From the NCBI GenBank assembly GCA_026398275.1, contig JAPLTF010000027.1, positions 16,686 to 80,685 on the forward strand: DNA of 64,000 nt, in the 5' to 3' direction. Shown in pieces: positions 28,438 through 35,860 of this stretch. The stretch is from Verrucomicrobiota bacterium. Lineage in GTDB: Bacteria > Verrucomicrobiota > Verrucomicrobiia > Chthoniobacterales > Terrimicrobiaceae. The position numbers were made by a program, and so were the translations under genes. Every line of letters begins with the position of its first letter. Position 1 is the first letter of the stretch. Below the pieces are notes generated by a model. It was not told where the DNA came from and did no database searches. It saw only the letters and a program-made list of their open reading frames with translations.

Positions 28438-29592
28438 CTATTTGGCGGCCTGCGGGGCGGGTGAAGCTGCGGGGGCGACATACGGCTGGGCGATCACCTT
28501 GGATCCCGGCGCCGCCTTCTCCGTGCCGCCGACCAGCACCTTGTCCCCGGCCTTGAGCGCGCCCTGCACGACCTGCAACTGGCCGTCAATCGGGCCCAGC
28601 TTGACCGGCACGGGTTTCACCGTGTCGTCCGGTCCGAGCACTTTGACGAAGTAGTTCCCCTGAAGCTCCACCGTTGAGGCCTGCGGGACGAGGATGGCAT
28701 TCTTCAGCTGCTCCACCGGTGCGGTGACCCGGGCGAAGAGTCCGGGCCGGAGGACGCTGTTGGCATTCGGGAAGAGGGCCGTGATCTGGATCGTTCCGGT
28801 CGAGGTGTTGATCTGCCGGTTCACGAAATCGAATTTCCCCCCTTCGGGATATTCCGACCCATCCGCCAGCCGGAGCTTGAGCAGGGACTTCAGATCGTCC
28901 GGGTTCTTTTCCTGCAGAGTCGCCAGGAGCTTGGACGCTTTGAGGTATTGGGCCTCGGTGATCGAGAAATTCATCTTCATCGGATCGACCTGCGAGAGCT
29001 GGGTGAGGATGGCGGTCTTGCCGCCGGGCCCGACCAGGTCGCCGATCTGCGCCTGGGCGACACCCGCGATGCCGTCGAATGGCGCCGTGAGCGTGCAGTA
29101 GTCGAGGTTGACCTGAGCCGCCTGCATCTGGGCCTGGGCCGCCGCTGCCGCCGCGATGCCGGCCTGGGTGTCCTGATACGAGGTGTCGTATTGCTGCTGG
29201 CTGATGACTTTGGTTTGGTAGAGCTGAGCCTGCCGCTGCAGGGTGATCTGCAGGAGCTGGGCCTGCGCGACGGCTTGAGCGTAGTTCGCCTGGGCCTGGG
29301 CGAGCGCTGCCTGGAACGGCCGGGGGTCGATGGTAAATAGCACGTCCCCTTTCTTGACCGCCGAGCCCTCCTTGTAATTCTGCGTGAGAAGATACCCTGT
29401 GACCTGGGCCTGAATATTAGCGTTCTGATAACCGTCCAGGAGCCCGACCCACTCGTCGGTGGCGACGACATCTTTCTGGATGGCAGTCGTGTAGCTGACG
29501 ACGACCGGCGGGGCCTCGGGCTTCGGTTTCTCACACGCGGAAAAAAGCAGGACGCCGCAGACGGCCATGGCCCGGAGCAAGGAACGGTTCAT
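28438..29592 (-). CDS. RND efflux membrane-fusion protein (AcrA/MexA-type lipoprotein)
   Basis: A 384-residue periplasmic adaptor with a lipobox-type signal peptide (FSACEK), a biotinyl-lipoyl half-motif ([33 protein letters not shown]), a coiled-coil hairpin rich in Ala and Gln (~95-170), the second lipoyl half ([10 protein letters not shown]) and a beta-barrel. The C-terminal part has the standard [13 protein letters not shown] and VKLGPIDG strands. It links the downstream RND pump to an outer-membrane channel. The gene precedes the pump by two bases, so it is one operon. Confidence 0.92.
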   Translation of the reverse strand: MNRSLLRAMAVCGVLLFSACEKPKPEAPPVVVSYTTAIQKDVVATDEWVGLLDGYQNANIQAQVTGYLLTQNYKEGSAVKKGDVLFTIDPRPFQAALAQAQANYAQAVAQAQLLQITLQRQAQLYQTKVISQQQYDTSYQDTQAGIAAAAAAQAQMQAAQVNLDYCTLTAPFDGIAGVAQAQIGDLVGPGGKTAILTQLSQVDPMKMNFSITEAQYLKASKLLATLQEKNPDDLKSLLKLRLADGSEYPEGGKFDFVNRQINTSTGTIQITALFPNANSVLRPGLFARVTAPVEQLKNAILVPQASTVELQGNYFVKVLGPDDTVKPVPVKLGPIDGQLQVVQGALKAGDKVLVGGTEKAAPGSKVIAQPYVAPAASPAPQAAK

Positions 29593-29841
29593 GGGCGGAT
29601 TGCTACCAGCTTGCGCCAGCCAGGGCGAGTTCCAAATTTGCCACGACCACTACGGGTCAACTTCCCCATGCACACCAGATGGCAAACCTCATGAAGCAAA
29701 CCGAAGAACGGCACTCCGAGAGCCGGATATTGCCGCTTGTATGACGCCCCGTGCTTGGTTGCAAAGCCCATGTTTTTGGATGGGGCGTTCATTCCATTAT
29801 GGTATCTGAACACCTATTGTCCCATCATCAACTGCGAAACC
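29593..29841. other. Intergenic region with no gene seen
   Basis: About 250 bases between the divergent efflux operon and the ThuA gene. I see no convincing reading frame. It presumably carries the promoters of both transcripts, but no clear -35/-10 pair or palindrome stands out. Confidence 0.45.
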
Positions 29842-30483
29842 ATGAAAAAAGCCCTGTTCCTCGTCGGCGGTTGGGATGGCCACCAGCCTGAAAAGATTGT
29901 CCATTTGTTTTCCGAAGAGCTCCGCAAAGCAAACATCGCGACAGACATCGAATCGACGCTTGACGCGCTCGCGGATGTGGAGCGCCTGAAAACTTATGAC
30001 CTCATCTCGCCCTGCTGGACCATGGGGACCCTGACCAAGGAACAGAGCGACGGACTGCTGGCCGCTGTGCACGGTGGAGTCGGGCTGGCCGGCATCCACG
30101 GCGGCATGGGTGACGCCTTTCGCGGGAACATCGATTTCGAGTGGATGGTGGGCGGGCATTTTGTCGGCCACCCGCACGTCGGTGAATATACCGTGCGGAT
30201 CAAAGACTTCGACAGCCCGATCACCAAAGGCCTTCCCGGGTCGTTCGCTTACAATTCCGAGCAGTATTACATGATGATCGATCCTGCCGTTCATGTGCTC
30301 GCAGATGCCGGGTATGTTTACGAGGGTCGGCACTCGACGATGCCCGTCGCCTGGATCCGCAGGTGGGGGAAAGGCCGGGTCTTTTACTCCTCTCTCGGGC
30401 ACGATCCGGCCGAGTTTGAGAAATTCCCCGACGCCCGCGCGCTCACCGTGAGCGGCATGCGCTGGGCCGCCGGGGATCTTTGA
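29842..30483 (+). CDS. ThuA-like protein (glutamine-amidotransferase-like fold)
   Basis: A 213-residue protein of the ThuA (trehalose utilisation) family. The N-terminal strand ALFLVGGWDGHQPEKIVHLF, the LAGIHGGMGDAF motif, WMVGGHFVGHP, and WIRRWGKGRVFYSSLGHD followed by RALTVSGMRWAA are family hallmarks. ThuA proteins work with Gfo/Idh/MocA oxidoreductases in oxidised-disaccharide metabolism. The start at 29842 is preceded by an A-rich region. The next gene is the remnant of such an oxidoreductase, which suggests that the original pair was broken. Confidence 0.85.
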   Translation: MKKALFLVGGWDGHQPEKIVHLFSEELRKANIATDIESTLDALADVERLKTYDLISPCWTMGTLTKEQSDGLLAAVHGGVGLAGIHGGMGDAFRGNIDFEWMVGGHFVGHPHVGEYTVRIKDFDSPITKGLPGSFAYNSEQYYMMIDPAVHVLADAGYVYEGRHSTMPVAWIRRWGKGRVFYSSLGHDPAEFEKFPDARALTVSGMRWAAGDL

Positions 30484-30488
30484 TTTTT

Positions 30489-30821
30489 ATGAAAACCCGC
30501 AAAAAGCCTGCCGACATCAAAGTCGGAGTCCTCTACGATTGGGGCGTCCACCTTTTGGAGTATTCGCTCCAGCTCATCGACGCGCCGGTCGGCGAGGTCA
30601 GCGGATTCGCCCACGAGGGGTTCTGGGCCCCGAAGACGAAATGGAAAGCCGACGCGAACGAAGACGAGGGATTCCGCTACTACGAAAACGTGGCTGCCTA
30701 CCTCACAAAAAAGGCCCCGCTCGTGATCACGCCCGAGTGGTCCCGCCGCCCGATCCACATCCTCGACCTCGCCGCCCGCAGCGCGAAGACGGGCAAAGCC
30801 ATCCCAGCGAAATACGGCTGA
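30489..30821 (+). pseudogene. Gfo/Idh/MocA-type oxidoreductase remnant lacking the NAD domain
   Basis: A 110-residue frame. The segment GVLYDWGVHLLEYSLQLIDAPVGEVSGFAHEGFW matches the C-terminal beta-sheet domain of Gfo/Idh/MocA enzymes, where GxxxDWGxHxxD carries a catalytic His. The ~200-residue N-terminal Rossmann domain is missing, and the first seven residues (MKTRKKP) do not belong. It is five bases after ThuA, its usual partner. It is either a truncated remnant or a free-standing domain. Loss of function is more likely. Confidence 0.6.
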
Positions 30822-31025
30822 GCCCGGCCGGATTTGCTTTCCGCCGAGCTTGAAAAGAGCGTAGTATGCCGCGCCCCGATACCGATACAGGAATGCACCG
30901 ACCTTCGCTCAATCCGACTTTTGCTTTTCTGCCTTCGCTGAATTCTGCCGGGTTGCAAAATCGGGTTGCAGGACCTGTTTTCGCGGCGCTAGAAATAGTT
31001 GTAAGTAGCGTATATAAAGTTAGTT
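30822..31025. other. Gap upstream of the tRNA
   Basis: About 200 bases without a supported gene. An AT-rich TATATAAAG block lies 12 bases before the tRNA and may be its -10 region; no clear -35 box was recognised. Confidence 0.4.
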
Positions 31026-31098
31026 GGGGGTATAGCTCAACGGTCAGAGCAGGCGGCTCATAACTGCTTGGTTCACGGTTCGAATCCGTGTACCCCCA
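31026..31098 (+). tRNA. tRNA-Ile2 (anticodon CAT, lysidine-modified) or elongator tRNA-Met
   Basis: A 73-nt cloverleaf: acceptor GGGGGTA/TACCCCC, D stem GCTC/GAGC, anticodon loop CTCATAA giving CAT, and T arm with GGTTCGAAT. The body AGAGCAGGCGGCTCATAACTGCTT closely resembles the minor tRNA-Ile that reads AUA after TilS makes lysidine, more than a standard elongator Met tRNA. Discriminator is A; CCA is not encoded. Confidence 0.85.
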
Positions 31099-31185
31099 TG
31101 CTTTCGGGTTCTCCGACGGACCAGTGGATGCCGTCCCGCCACAGTGAGGGATCGACTTGCGCGCGGGAAAAAGTAATTTCCCGGA

Positions 31186-31827
31186 ATGCCATCCGCAGAG
31201 CACACGACCCACCGTTGGGATATTCTGGTGATCGAAGCCGATGAGCCAACGAATGCGGTGCTGCGGGATCTGATCGACCGGGAGCTGCGGACCTCCTGGG
31301 CGGTCTCGGCGCTGGAGGGAGAGACGTTCATGCGGGGGAACGAGGTGAGGGTGGTCATCTGCGCGGACGATCTTCCGGATCTGCCGGGGTTGATGTTCCT
31401 GGCGGAGACCAGAAATTTATGGCCGACGACCCAGCGGATTCTGATGTGCCGGGATCTTGATGCCGACCTGCTGCTGCACACGATGAGGGAGGGCGGGATA
31501 TTGAACTGCCTTCCGAAGCCACTCGATCGCGAGGCCACCGGACACATGATCGAGCACGCGCTCCGACAGAGCCGGATGATGGAATCCCTGACCACGACGC
31601 GTCGGCAGCTCGATGAGGCGGAGGTCCGGGTGGCGTATCTGGACTCGGCATCCCGCAGGAACTGGTTCACCGGAACCGGGCTCAGGCTTCTGCTCTGGCT
31701 GGCGACGGCGATCCTGCTTGTGGTCTCCTTGGTTTTGCTTGGCTTAACCGGATTTTACCTGCTAAAAAGCTGTCTGGGCGTGGATTTTTTCCCGGACATC
31801 CACCTCCTGGATCTTCTACGACGTTGA
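31186..31827 (+). CDS. Receiver-like protein with a C-terminal membrane helix
   Basis: A 213-residue protein. Residues ~10-125 follow the receiver plan (WDILVIEADEPTNAVLRDLI, VRVVICADDLPDLPGLMFLAE, QRILMCRD and LPKPLDREA). The usual phospho-Asp position reads CADDLPDLPG, so phosphorylation is possible but unproven. A coiled segment (~130-155) leads to a membrane helix (~165-195, LLLWLATAILLVVSLVLLGL). Its stop overlaps the TTG start of the glycosyltransferase-STAS gene by four bases, so the two are translated together. It may tether signalling to the membrane. Confidence 0.7.
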   Translation: MPSAEHTTHRWDILVIEADEPTNAVLRDLIDRELRTSWAVSALEGETFMRGNEVRVVICADDLPDLPGLMFLAETRNLWPTTQRILMCRDLDADLLLHTMREGGILNCLPKPLDREATGHMIEHALRQSRMMESLTTTRRQLDEAEVRVAYLDSASRRNWFTGTGLRLLLWLATAILLVVSLVLLGLTGFYLLKSCLGVDFFPDIHLLDLLRR

Positions 31828-33278
31828 AAACCTCTCCGCTGGCTTCCGATCCCCGGACGATCGTTCTTTTTGGAATTCCCTTCCACGATCTGACGATGTC
31901 CGAAACGCTGGAGTGGATCGATCGCCTGATCGCGCAGCGCCGTCCATCCTACCTCGTCACCGCGAATCTCGATTTTGCCGCGCAGGCCAGCGAGGATGTC
32001 GAGCTGCAGCGGATCCTGGTCGAGGCCGAGCTCGTTCTCTGCGACGGGACCCCTCTGGTGTGGGCCTCGCGGCTCACGGGGAAGCCGCTCCGCGAGCGGG
32101 TGGCCGGTTCGGATCTCGTGCCCCGCCTTGCGGAGCATTCGGAAAAAATGGGCTATCGGATATTCCTCCTGGGAGGCGAAATCTCGAGCCTTGAGGGCGC
32201 AGCAAAAAACCTGCAGGCCCGGTATCCGGCCCTGCCTGCGGTCGGCTATTTTTCGCCGCCATTCGCGCCCCTGCACGAGTTCGACAACCAGCAAATTCTC
32301 CAGGAAATTCAAAAGGCCAGGCCGGACATCCTGCTCGTTGCCTTCGGATGTCCGAAGCAGGAAAAATGGATCTACATGCACTACCGGAAGCTCGGGGTGC
32401 CGTGCTGCATCGGAGTGGGTGCCACCATCGATTTTCTGGCGGGGAAGGTTTCCCGGGCTCCGGCCTGGGTGGCGAAGACCGGGCTGGAGTGGATTTATCG
32501 GATGCTTCAGGAGCCGAGGCGACTGGCCGGACGGTATTTGAAGGACGTGTTTTTTTTGCTGAGGCAGAGCTTCCGCGAGAGCCGGGCCATTGCCGCCGGG
32601 GGGGGCGGCACCCCTGCGGATTCGGAGCCGGGTCCCACGGGCTCCGCCGACGGGCTGGAGATCATCAGCTGGAGCGGCGCCCTGACCGCCGGCCATGTGC
32701 AGGAGTTTGCCATGCCCTCGCTCGACAGATCTTTCGTCATCGATCTTTCGCGGGTCACGAAGGTGGACAGCCGCGGGCTCGGGGTCATGCTGCGGTTGAT
32801 CCGAAAAGCCTGGGCCGGGGATGTGGCGGGATGCTTCATCGCCCCGTCCCACGCCGTGCGGCTTGTGGTCGAGGTCACGCGCCTGGACAGAATCCTGCCC
32901 ATTGCCGCCACCATGGCGGAGGCCAAACTCCACATCGCCAAGGATGCTGCCGCAGTCCGCCTGCGTCCCGTGGCTGAGGAAGGCAGCGGGGTGCTGATCT
33001 TCACCCTGCCCTCACGCATCTCGGCCGAGGTCGCAGAGACTTTCGGGCAGGCTGTCCGGACGGAGTGGGAGGGCAGGCCCGCGCTGCGGGAAATGGCGCT
33101 GGATTTCGGAGAAACAAATTTCATCGACAGCTCCGGCCTGGGGTTTCTGATCCGCTGCCACCGCATGGTCGGCCAGCGCGAGGGAAGCAGCCTGCGCCTG
33201 CTGAATCTGCGCGAGAACGTTCTCAACGTCATCAAGGTTGCCAAACTCGAAGGTCTCCTCCTCTCCGGGGAAAGGTAG
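31824..33278 (+). CDS. WecG/TagA/CpsF glycosyltransferase fused to two STAS domains
   Basis: A 484-residue protein with three parts. Residues ~10-250 are a GT26 (WecG/TagA/CpsF) glycosyltransferase: SYLVTANLDFAAQA, LCDGTPLVW, FLLGGE, LLVAFGCPKQEKWIY, GVGATIDFLAGKVSRAP. Residues ~275-375 and ~385-480 are STAS domains, each with the regulatory Ser motif (VTKVDSRGLGVML and FIDSSGLGFLI). The two STAS copies differ in sequence. The start is a TTG that overlaps the upstream stop. Such a fusion suggests that sugar transfer is switched by Ser phosphorylation, a role served in other systems by RsbW/RsbU-type enzymes like those at 19.5-21.4 kb. Confidence 0.88.
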   Translation: MKTSPLASDPRTIVLFGIPFHDLTMSETLEWIDRLIAQRRPSYLVTANLDFAAQASEDVELQRILVEAELVLCDGTPLVWASRLTGKPLRERVAGSDLVPRLAEHSEKMGYRIFLLGGEISSLEGAAKNLQARYPALPAVGYFSPPFAPLHEFDNQQILQEIQKARPDILLVAFGCPKQEKWIYMHYRKLGVPCCIGVGATIDFLAGKVSRAPAWVAKTGLEWIYRMLQEPRRLAGRYLKDVFFLLRQSFRESRAIAAGGGGTPADSEPGPTGSADGLEIISWSGALTAGHVQEFAMPSLDRSFVIDLSRVTKVDSRGLGVMLRLIRKAWAGDVAGCFIAPSHAVRLVVEVTRLDRILPIAATMAEAKLHIAKDAAAVRLRPVAEEGSGVLIFTLPSRISAEVAETFGQAVRTEWEGRPALREMALDFGETNFIDSSGLGFLIRCHRMVGQREGSSLRLLNLRENVLNVIKVAKLEGLLLSGER

Positions 33279-33296
33279 AGAGGTCCCTGCCGGAAT

Positions 33297-33356
33297 GGAG
33301 GGACGACCGCCGTGTCGCCCCTTGAATAAGTGGGACCGGACAGCGCCCGTCCCTCC
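33297..33356. repeat. 60-bp MITE-like element with 9-bp terminal inverted repeats
   Basis: It begins GGAGGGACG and ends CGTCCCTCC, a perfect 9-bp inverted pair, with GACCGCCGTGTCGCCCC and GGACAGCGCCC inside. It shares ends and block with the element at 25131-25200. It lies 19 bases after the glycosyltransferase-STAS stop. Confidence 0.75.
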
Positions 33357-33494
33357 AGGAATCCGGAAGCGTATGCCTGCAAACGCCCCCCGATTGCAGT
33401 GGGCGATTCCTTCCGCAGGAAAATATTTATATTTTTTTATTGCGCGTCCATTTCGAATGATGTATGCATCTGGTTGTATTCACTAAATACTAGT

Positions 33495-34349
33495 ATGAAA
33501 CACAAACAAAACACAAATTCTACATCATATAAAAACAACTGGTTGTTCATTGGTTTATTGGCAGCAACTGTCTCGCAGGGCTTTGGATCTTCGATGGTGA
33601 CGGTCGCGGAGAATCCCAACGATTTCACATCGAGCCTTTCGGGCACGTCGCTCTATGATTTCAATTCCCTGAAGACCGGGGTGACAAAAAATGCGGTCTG
33701 GGAAGGGGTGGGGACCTTCGACCAGCTTTACGTAATTCCCGCCAATCAATATGGCGGGGCTCCGAGCGCCAAGCAACCGAAGGGCTCAAACTATTCCGTG
33801 CAGGGGATCGGGAGCCCGGTGAAATCGACGACGCTGACATTGGACACTCCGAGCTCGTATTTTGGATTCTATTGGTCGGCCGGGGATGCCTCGAACATGC
33901 TGCAATTCTACAAGGGGAAAGAGCTGGTGGCGCAGTTCACGACGAAAAGCCTGCTCGGCAACCTGCCCGGCGAATACTACGGCAATCCGCTCAACCGGGG
34001 CGCCAACAAGGGCGAGCCCTACGCGTTCATCAACTTCTACGGGGACATCTCGACGTCGTGGGACACGATTGTGATGACGAATGCGAGCTCGTCGGGTTTT
34101 GAGTCCGACAACTACACGTCGCGGGCCCAGGCCTGGACGGCCGCGAAGGATGGAGCGATCACCGGAAGGCCGGTTGTCGTGGTTGACGGTGCCAAGATGA
34201 CAGCGGTCACATCGGTTCCCGAGAAGTGGGCGTTTTCCGCAAAGGCCCCTGCGGCACCGGCTCCTCCGCTCTATGCGTTGCTGGCGTTCGCGGTCGTTGT
34301 GGGAGTGCGCGGGTGGTTGGGACGCAAGTCGTCTCCCGCGATCGGGTGA
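33495..34349 (+). CDS. Secreted surface protein with a C-terminal sorting-like tail
   Basis: A 284-residue protein. An extended N-region leads to a signal peptide (~15-32, WLFIGLLAATVSQGFGS). The body is a beta-rich ectodomain, with features like SSYFGFYWSAGDASNMLQFY and SSSGFESDNYTSRAQ that recur in PEP-CTERM-type surface proteins. The C-terminus has a Pro-rich motif (PAAPAPPLY), one membrane helix (ALLAFAVVVGVRGWLG) and basic residues, a tripartite sorting signal. It lies between a glycosyltransferase and an exosortase gene and is probably the dedicated substrate of that exosortase. Confidence 0.75.
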   Translation: MKHKQNTNSTSYKNNWLFIGLLAATVSQGFGSSMVTVAENPNDFTSSLSGTSLYDFNSLKTGVTKNAVWEGVGTFDQLYVIPANQYGGAPSAKQPKGSNYSVQGIGSPVKSTTLTLDTPSSYFGFYWSAGDASNMLQFYKGKELVAQFTTKSLLGNLPGEYYGNPLNRGANKGEPYAFINFYGDISTSWDTIVMTNASSSGFESDNYTSRAQAWTAAKDGAITGRPVVVVDGAKMTAVTSVPEKWAFSAKAPAAPAPPLYALLAFAVVVGVRGWLGRKSSPAIG

Positions 34350-34423
34350 GGGCAGGCATTGGCAGGCGTGCTGAATATCCGTGACCATCCCTGTCCATCT
34401 GTGGTTTAACTGGCATTGACAAA

Positions 34424-35833
34424 ATGCCTACTTCCCCGGGATTAAGTGGTTGGAAACGGATTCTGCCGCTCGCGCTTGTTGCCCTGCTGGCCCAGCTTTC
34501 GCAGGCCAAGGATCTTTTCGGGGATCTGACGCGGCCGATCGTCCTCTTCCTGCTGAACGCGGTGGGAGTGGCTGCGGCAGACAGCGGAGCGTTTCTGTCC
34601 ATCGGGCGTTTGGAGGTGCCGTGGAGCCGAGACTGCGCCGGGCTCAACCTGCTGATCATCCTTCTCGCGGTGGCGGTCTGGGTCAACCGCAACGAGTCCC
34701 CCGGGCCCGCCTACTGGGTCCGGCTCGCGCTCATGATTCCCGCGGCGCTTGTGGCGAACATCGCGCGGATTTTCACAATCATCGCCTACCGGCATTTTCT
34801 GTATCCGGCCATCGAAACCCCGCAGCTGCACTATTTTTTCGGGCTGCTCTGGCTGGTGCCGTTCGCGATCCTGGCGATGCCGAAAGAGTCACGCCCGCGC
34901 CCGGCCCTGATTTTCGAGCTTCTGCACACGGCATCCGTTGTCGCGCTCCTCTCGCCGATGGTCGACGGGCCGGGAGGGATCGGGCTGTCCATCGCGGTGG
35001 TGTTCAACCTCGCGCACTGCCGTCTGCCCGGAAGGGTGTCGGTGATGCGCGTGGCGGCATTTGCCGCGTGGCTCCTGGCCGCGGCAGGCATCATCTGGGT
35101 CGGCGTCGAGTCGTTCTGGATGCCATGGCTGCTGGTTTGCCCGCTCCTTGCGGACCCGGCCTGGGTGCTCCGGCCAACCGGCGGCCTGCTGATTCTTGCG
35201 ACGCATCCGATGTTCGCATTGATTCCCGGCGGCGAGGCGGTGACATGGATCGCGATCGGTCTGGCGACGTGGAAAATGTTCCATCAGGTCCCGCAGCCCG
35301 TCGATTCCGGGATCGTGGAGGCCCTCCATGGAAGCGTCGTGGCCTGCATGGGCGCGGGGATCCTGGCATTTGTCCTGCCCTTTCTTTCTTCGAGCTTTGC
35401 GGGGGAGGGGAGCGGGAAGCTTCTGCCGCCGGACTGGGTGGAGAAAAAGGAAATCCCCGGATCCGGATTCCAGATCCAGCTTCCCGGTCAGGGAGACGAC
35501 GTCGGGCTTTTTTGGTATATGCCGAGCGGGCGGCAGCGCCACCACACGCTGAAGATCTGCATGAAATACCGCGGCATCGATCTCCATCCCAGCGGGGAGG
35601 ATGCGAACGTCATGACCGATGGCGAGCTTTGGATGAGGGAATTTTTTATCCAGGACGGACGGCTTCTGGACTCGCATCTCGACTATGTCAAGAGCACGCT
35701 CGGGCCCGGAAAATCCCCCGGTGTTCATCTCATTTTTGTGGCGATGAAGAACTCGATGGGCGCGAAGCAATTTGATGCGACGGCCCAAAAGCTGGCCAAC
35801 CAGGTGAGCCCCCGGCCGGCTGAGACCCGCTGA
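34424..35833 (+). CDS. Exosortase-family membrane protein with a large C-terminal domain
   Basis: A 469-residue polytopic protein. The N-terminal ~200 residues hold the transpeptidase-like triad of exosortases in helical context: Cys71 in WSRDCAGLN, Arg115 in NIARI and His136 in LHYFFGLLW. Further helices extend to ~residue 325. The last ~140 residues are a soluble, probably periplasmic domain (YRGIDLHPSGEDANVMTDGELWMREFF). Exosortases cut C-terminal sorting tails and couple them to exopolysaccharide. The adjacent surface protein and the glycosyltransferase fit that scheme. The exosortase subtype and the identity of the C-terminal domain were not assigned. Confidence 0.85.
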   Translation: MPTSPGLSGWKRILPLALVALLAQLSQAKDLFGDLTRPIVLFLLNAVGVAAADSGAFLSIGRLEVPWSRDCAGLNLLIILLAVAVWVNRNESPGPAYWVRLALMIPAALVANIARIFTIIAYRHFLYPAIETPQLHYFFGLLWLVPFAILAMPKESRPRPALIFELLHTASVVALLSPMVDGPGGIGLSIAVVFNLAHCRLPGRVSVMRVAAFAAWLLAAAGIIWVGVESFWMPWLLVCPLLADPAWVLRPTGGLLILATHPMFALIPGGEAVTWIAIGLATWKMFHQVPQPVDSGIVEALHGSVVACMGAGILAFVLPFLSSSFAGEGSGKLLPPDWVEKKEIPGSGFQIQLPGQGDDVGLFWYMPSGRQRHHTLKICMKYRGIDLHPSGEDANVMTDGELWMREFFIQDGRLLDSHLDYVKSTLGPGKSPGVHLIFVAMKNSMGAKQFDATAQKLANQVSPRPAETR

Positions 35834-35860
35834 GCTCGCTCCCGCGAGGAGCGCCTTTTT

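Noticed and set aside
25760..28654. A 964-codon open frame antisense to the RND transporter and adaptor
   Set aside because: It is the mirror of a long GC-rich coding region, with Arg/Asp/Glu/His-rich content and no motif. The minus-strand genes are clearly real.
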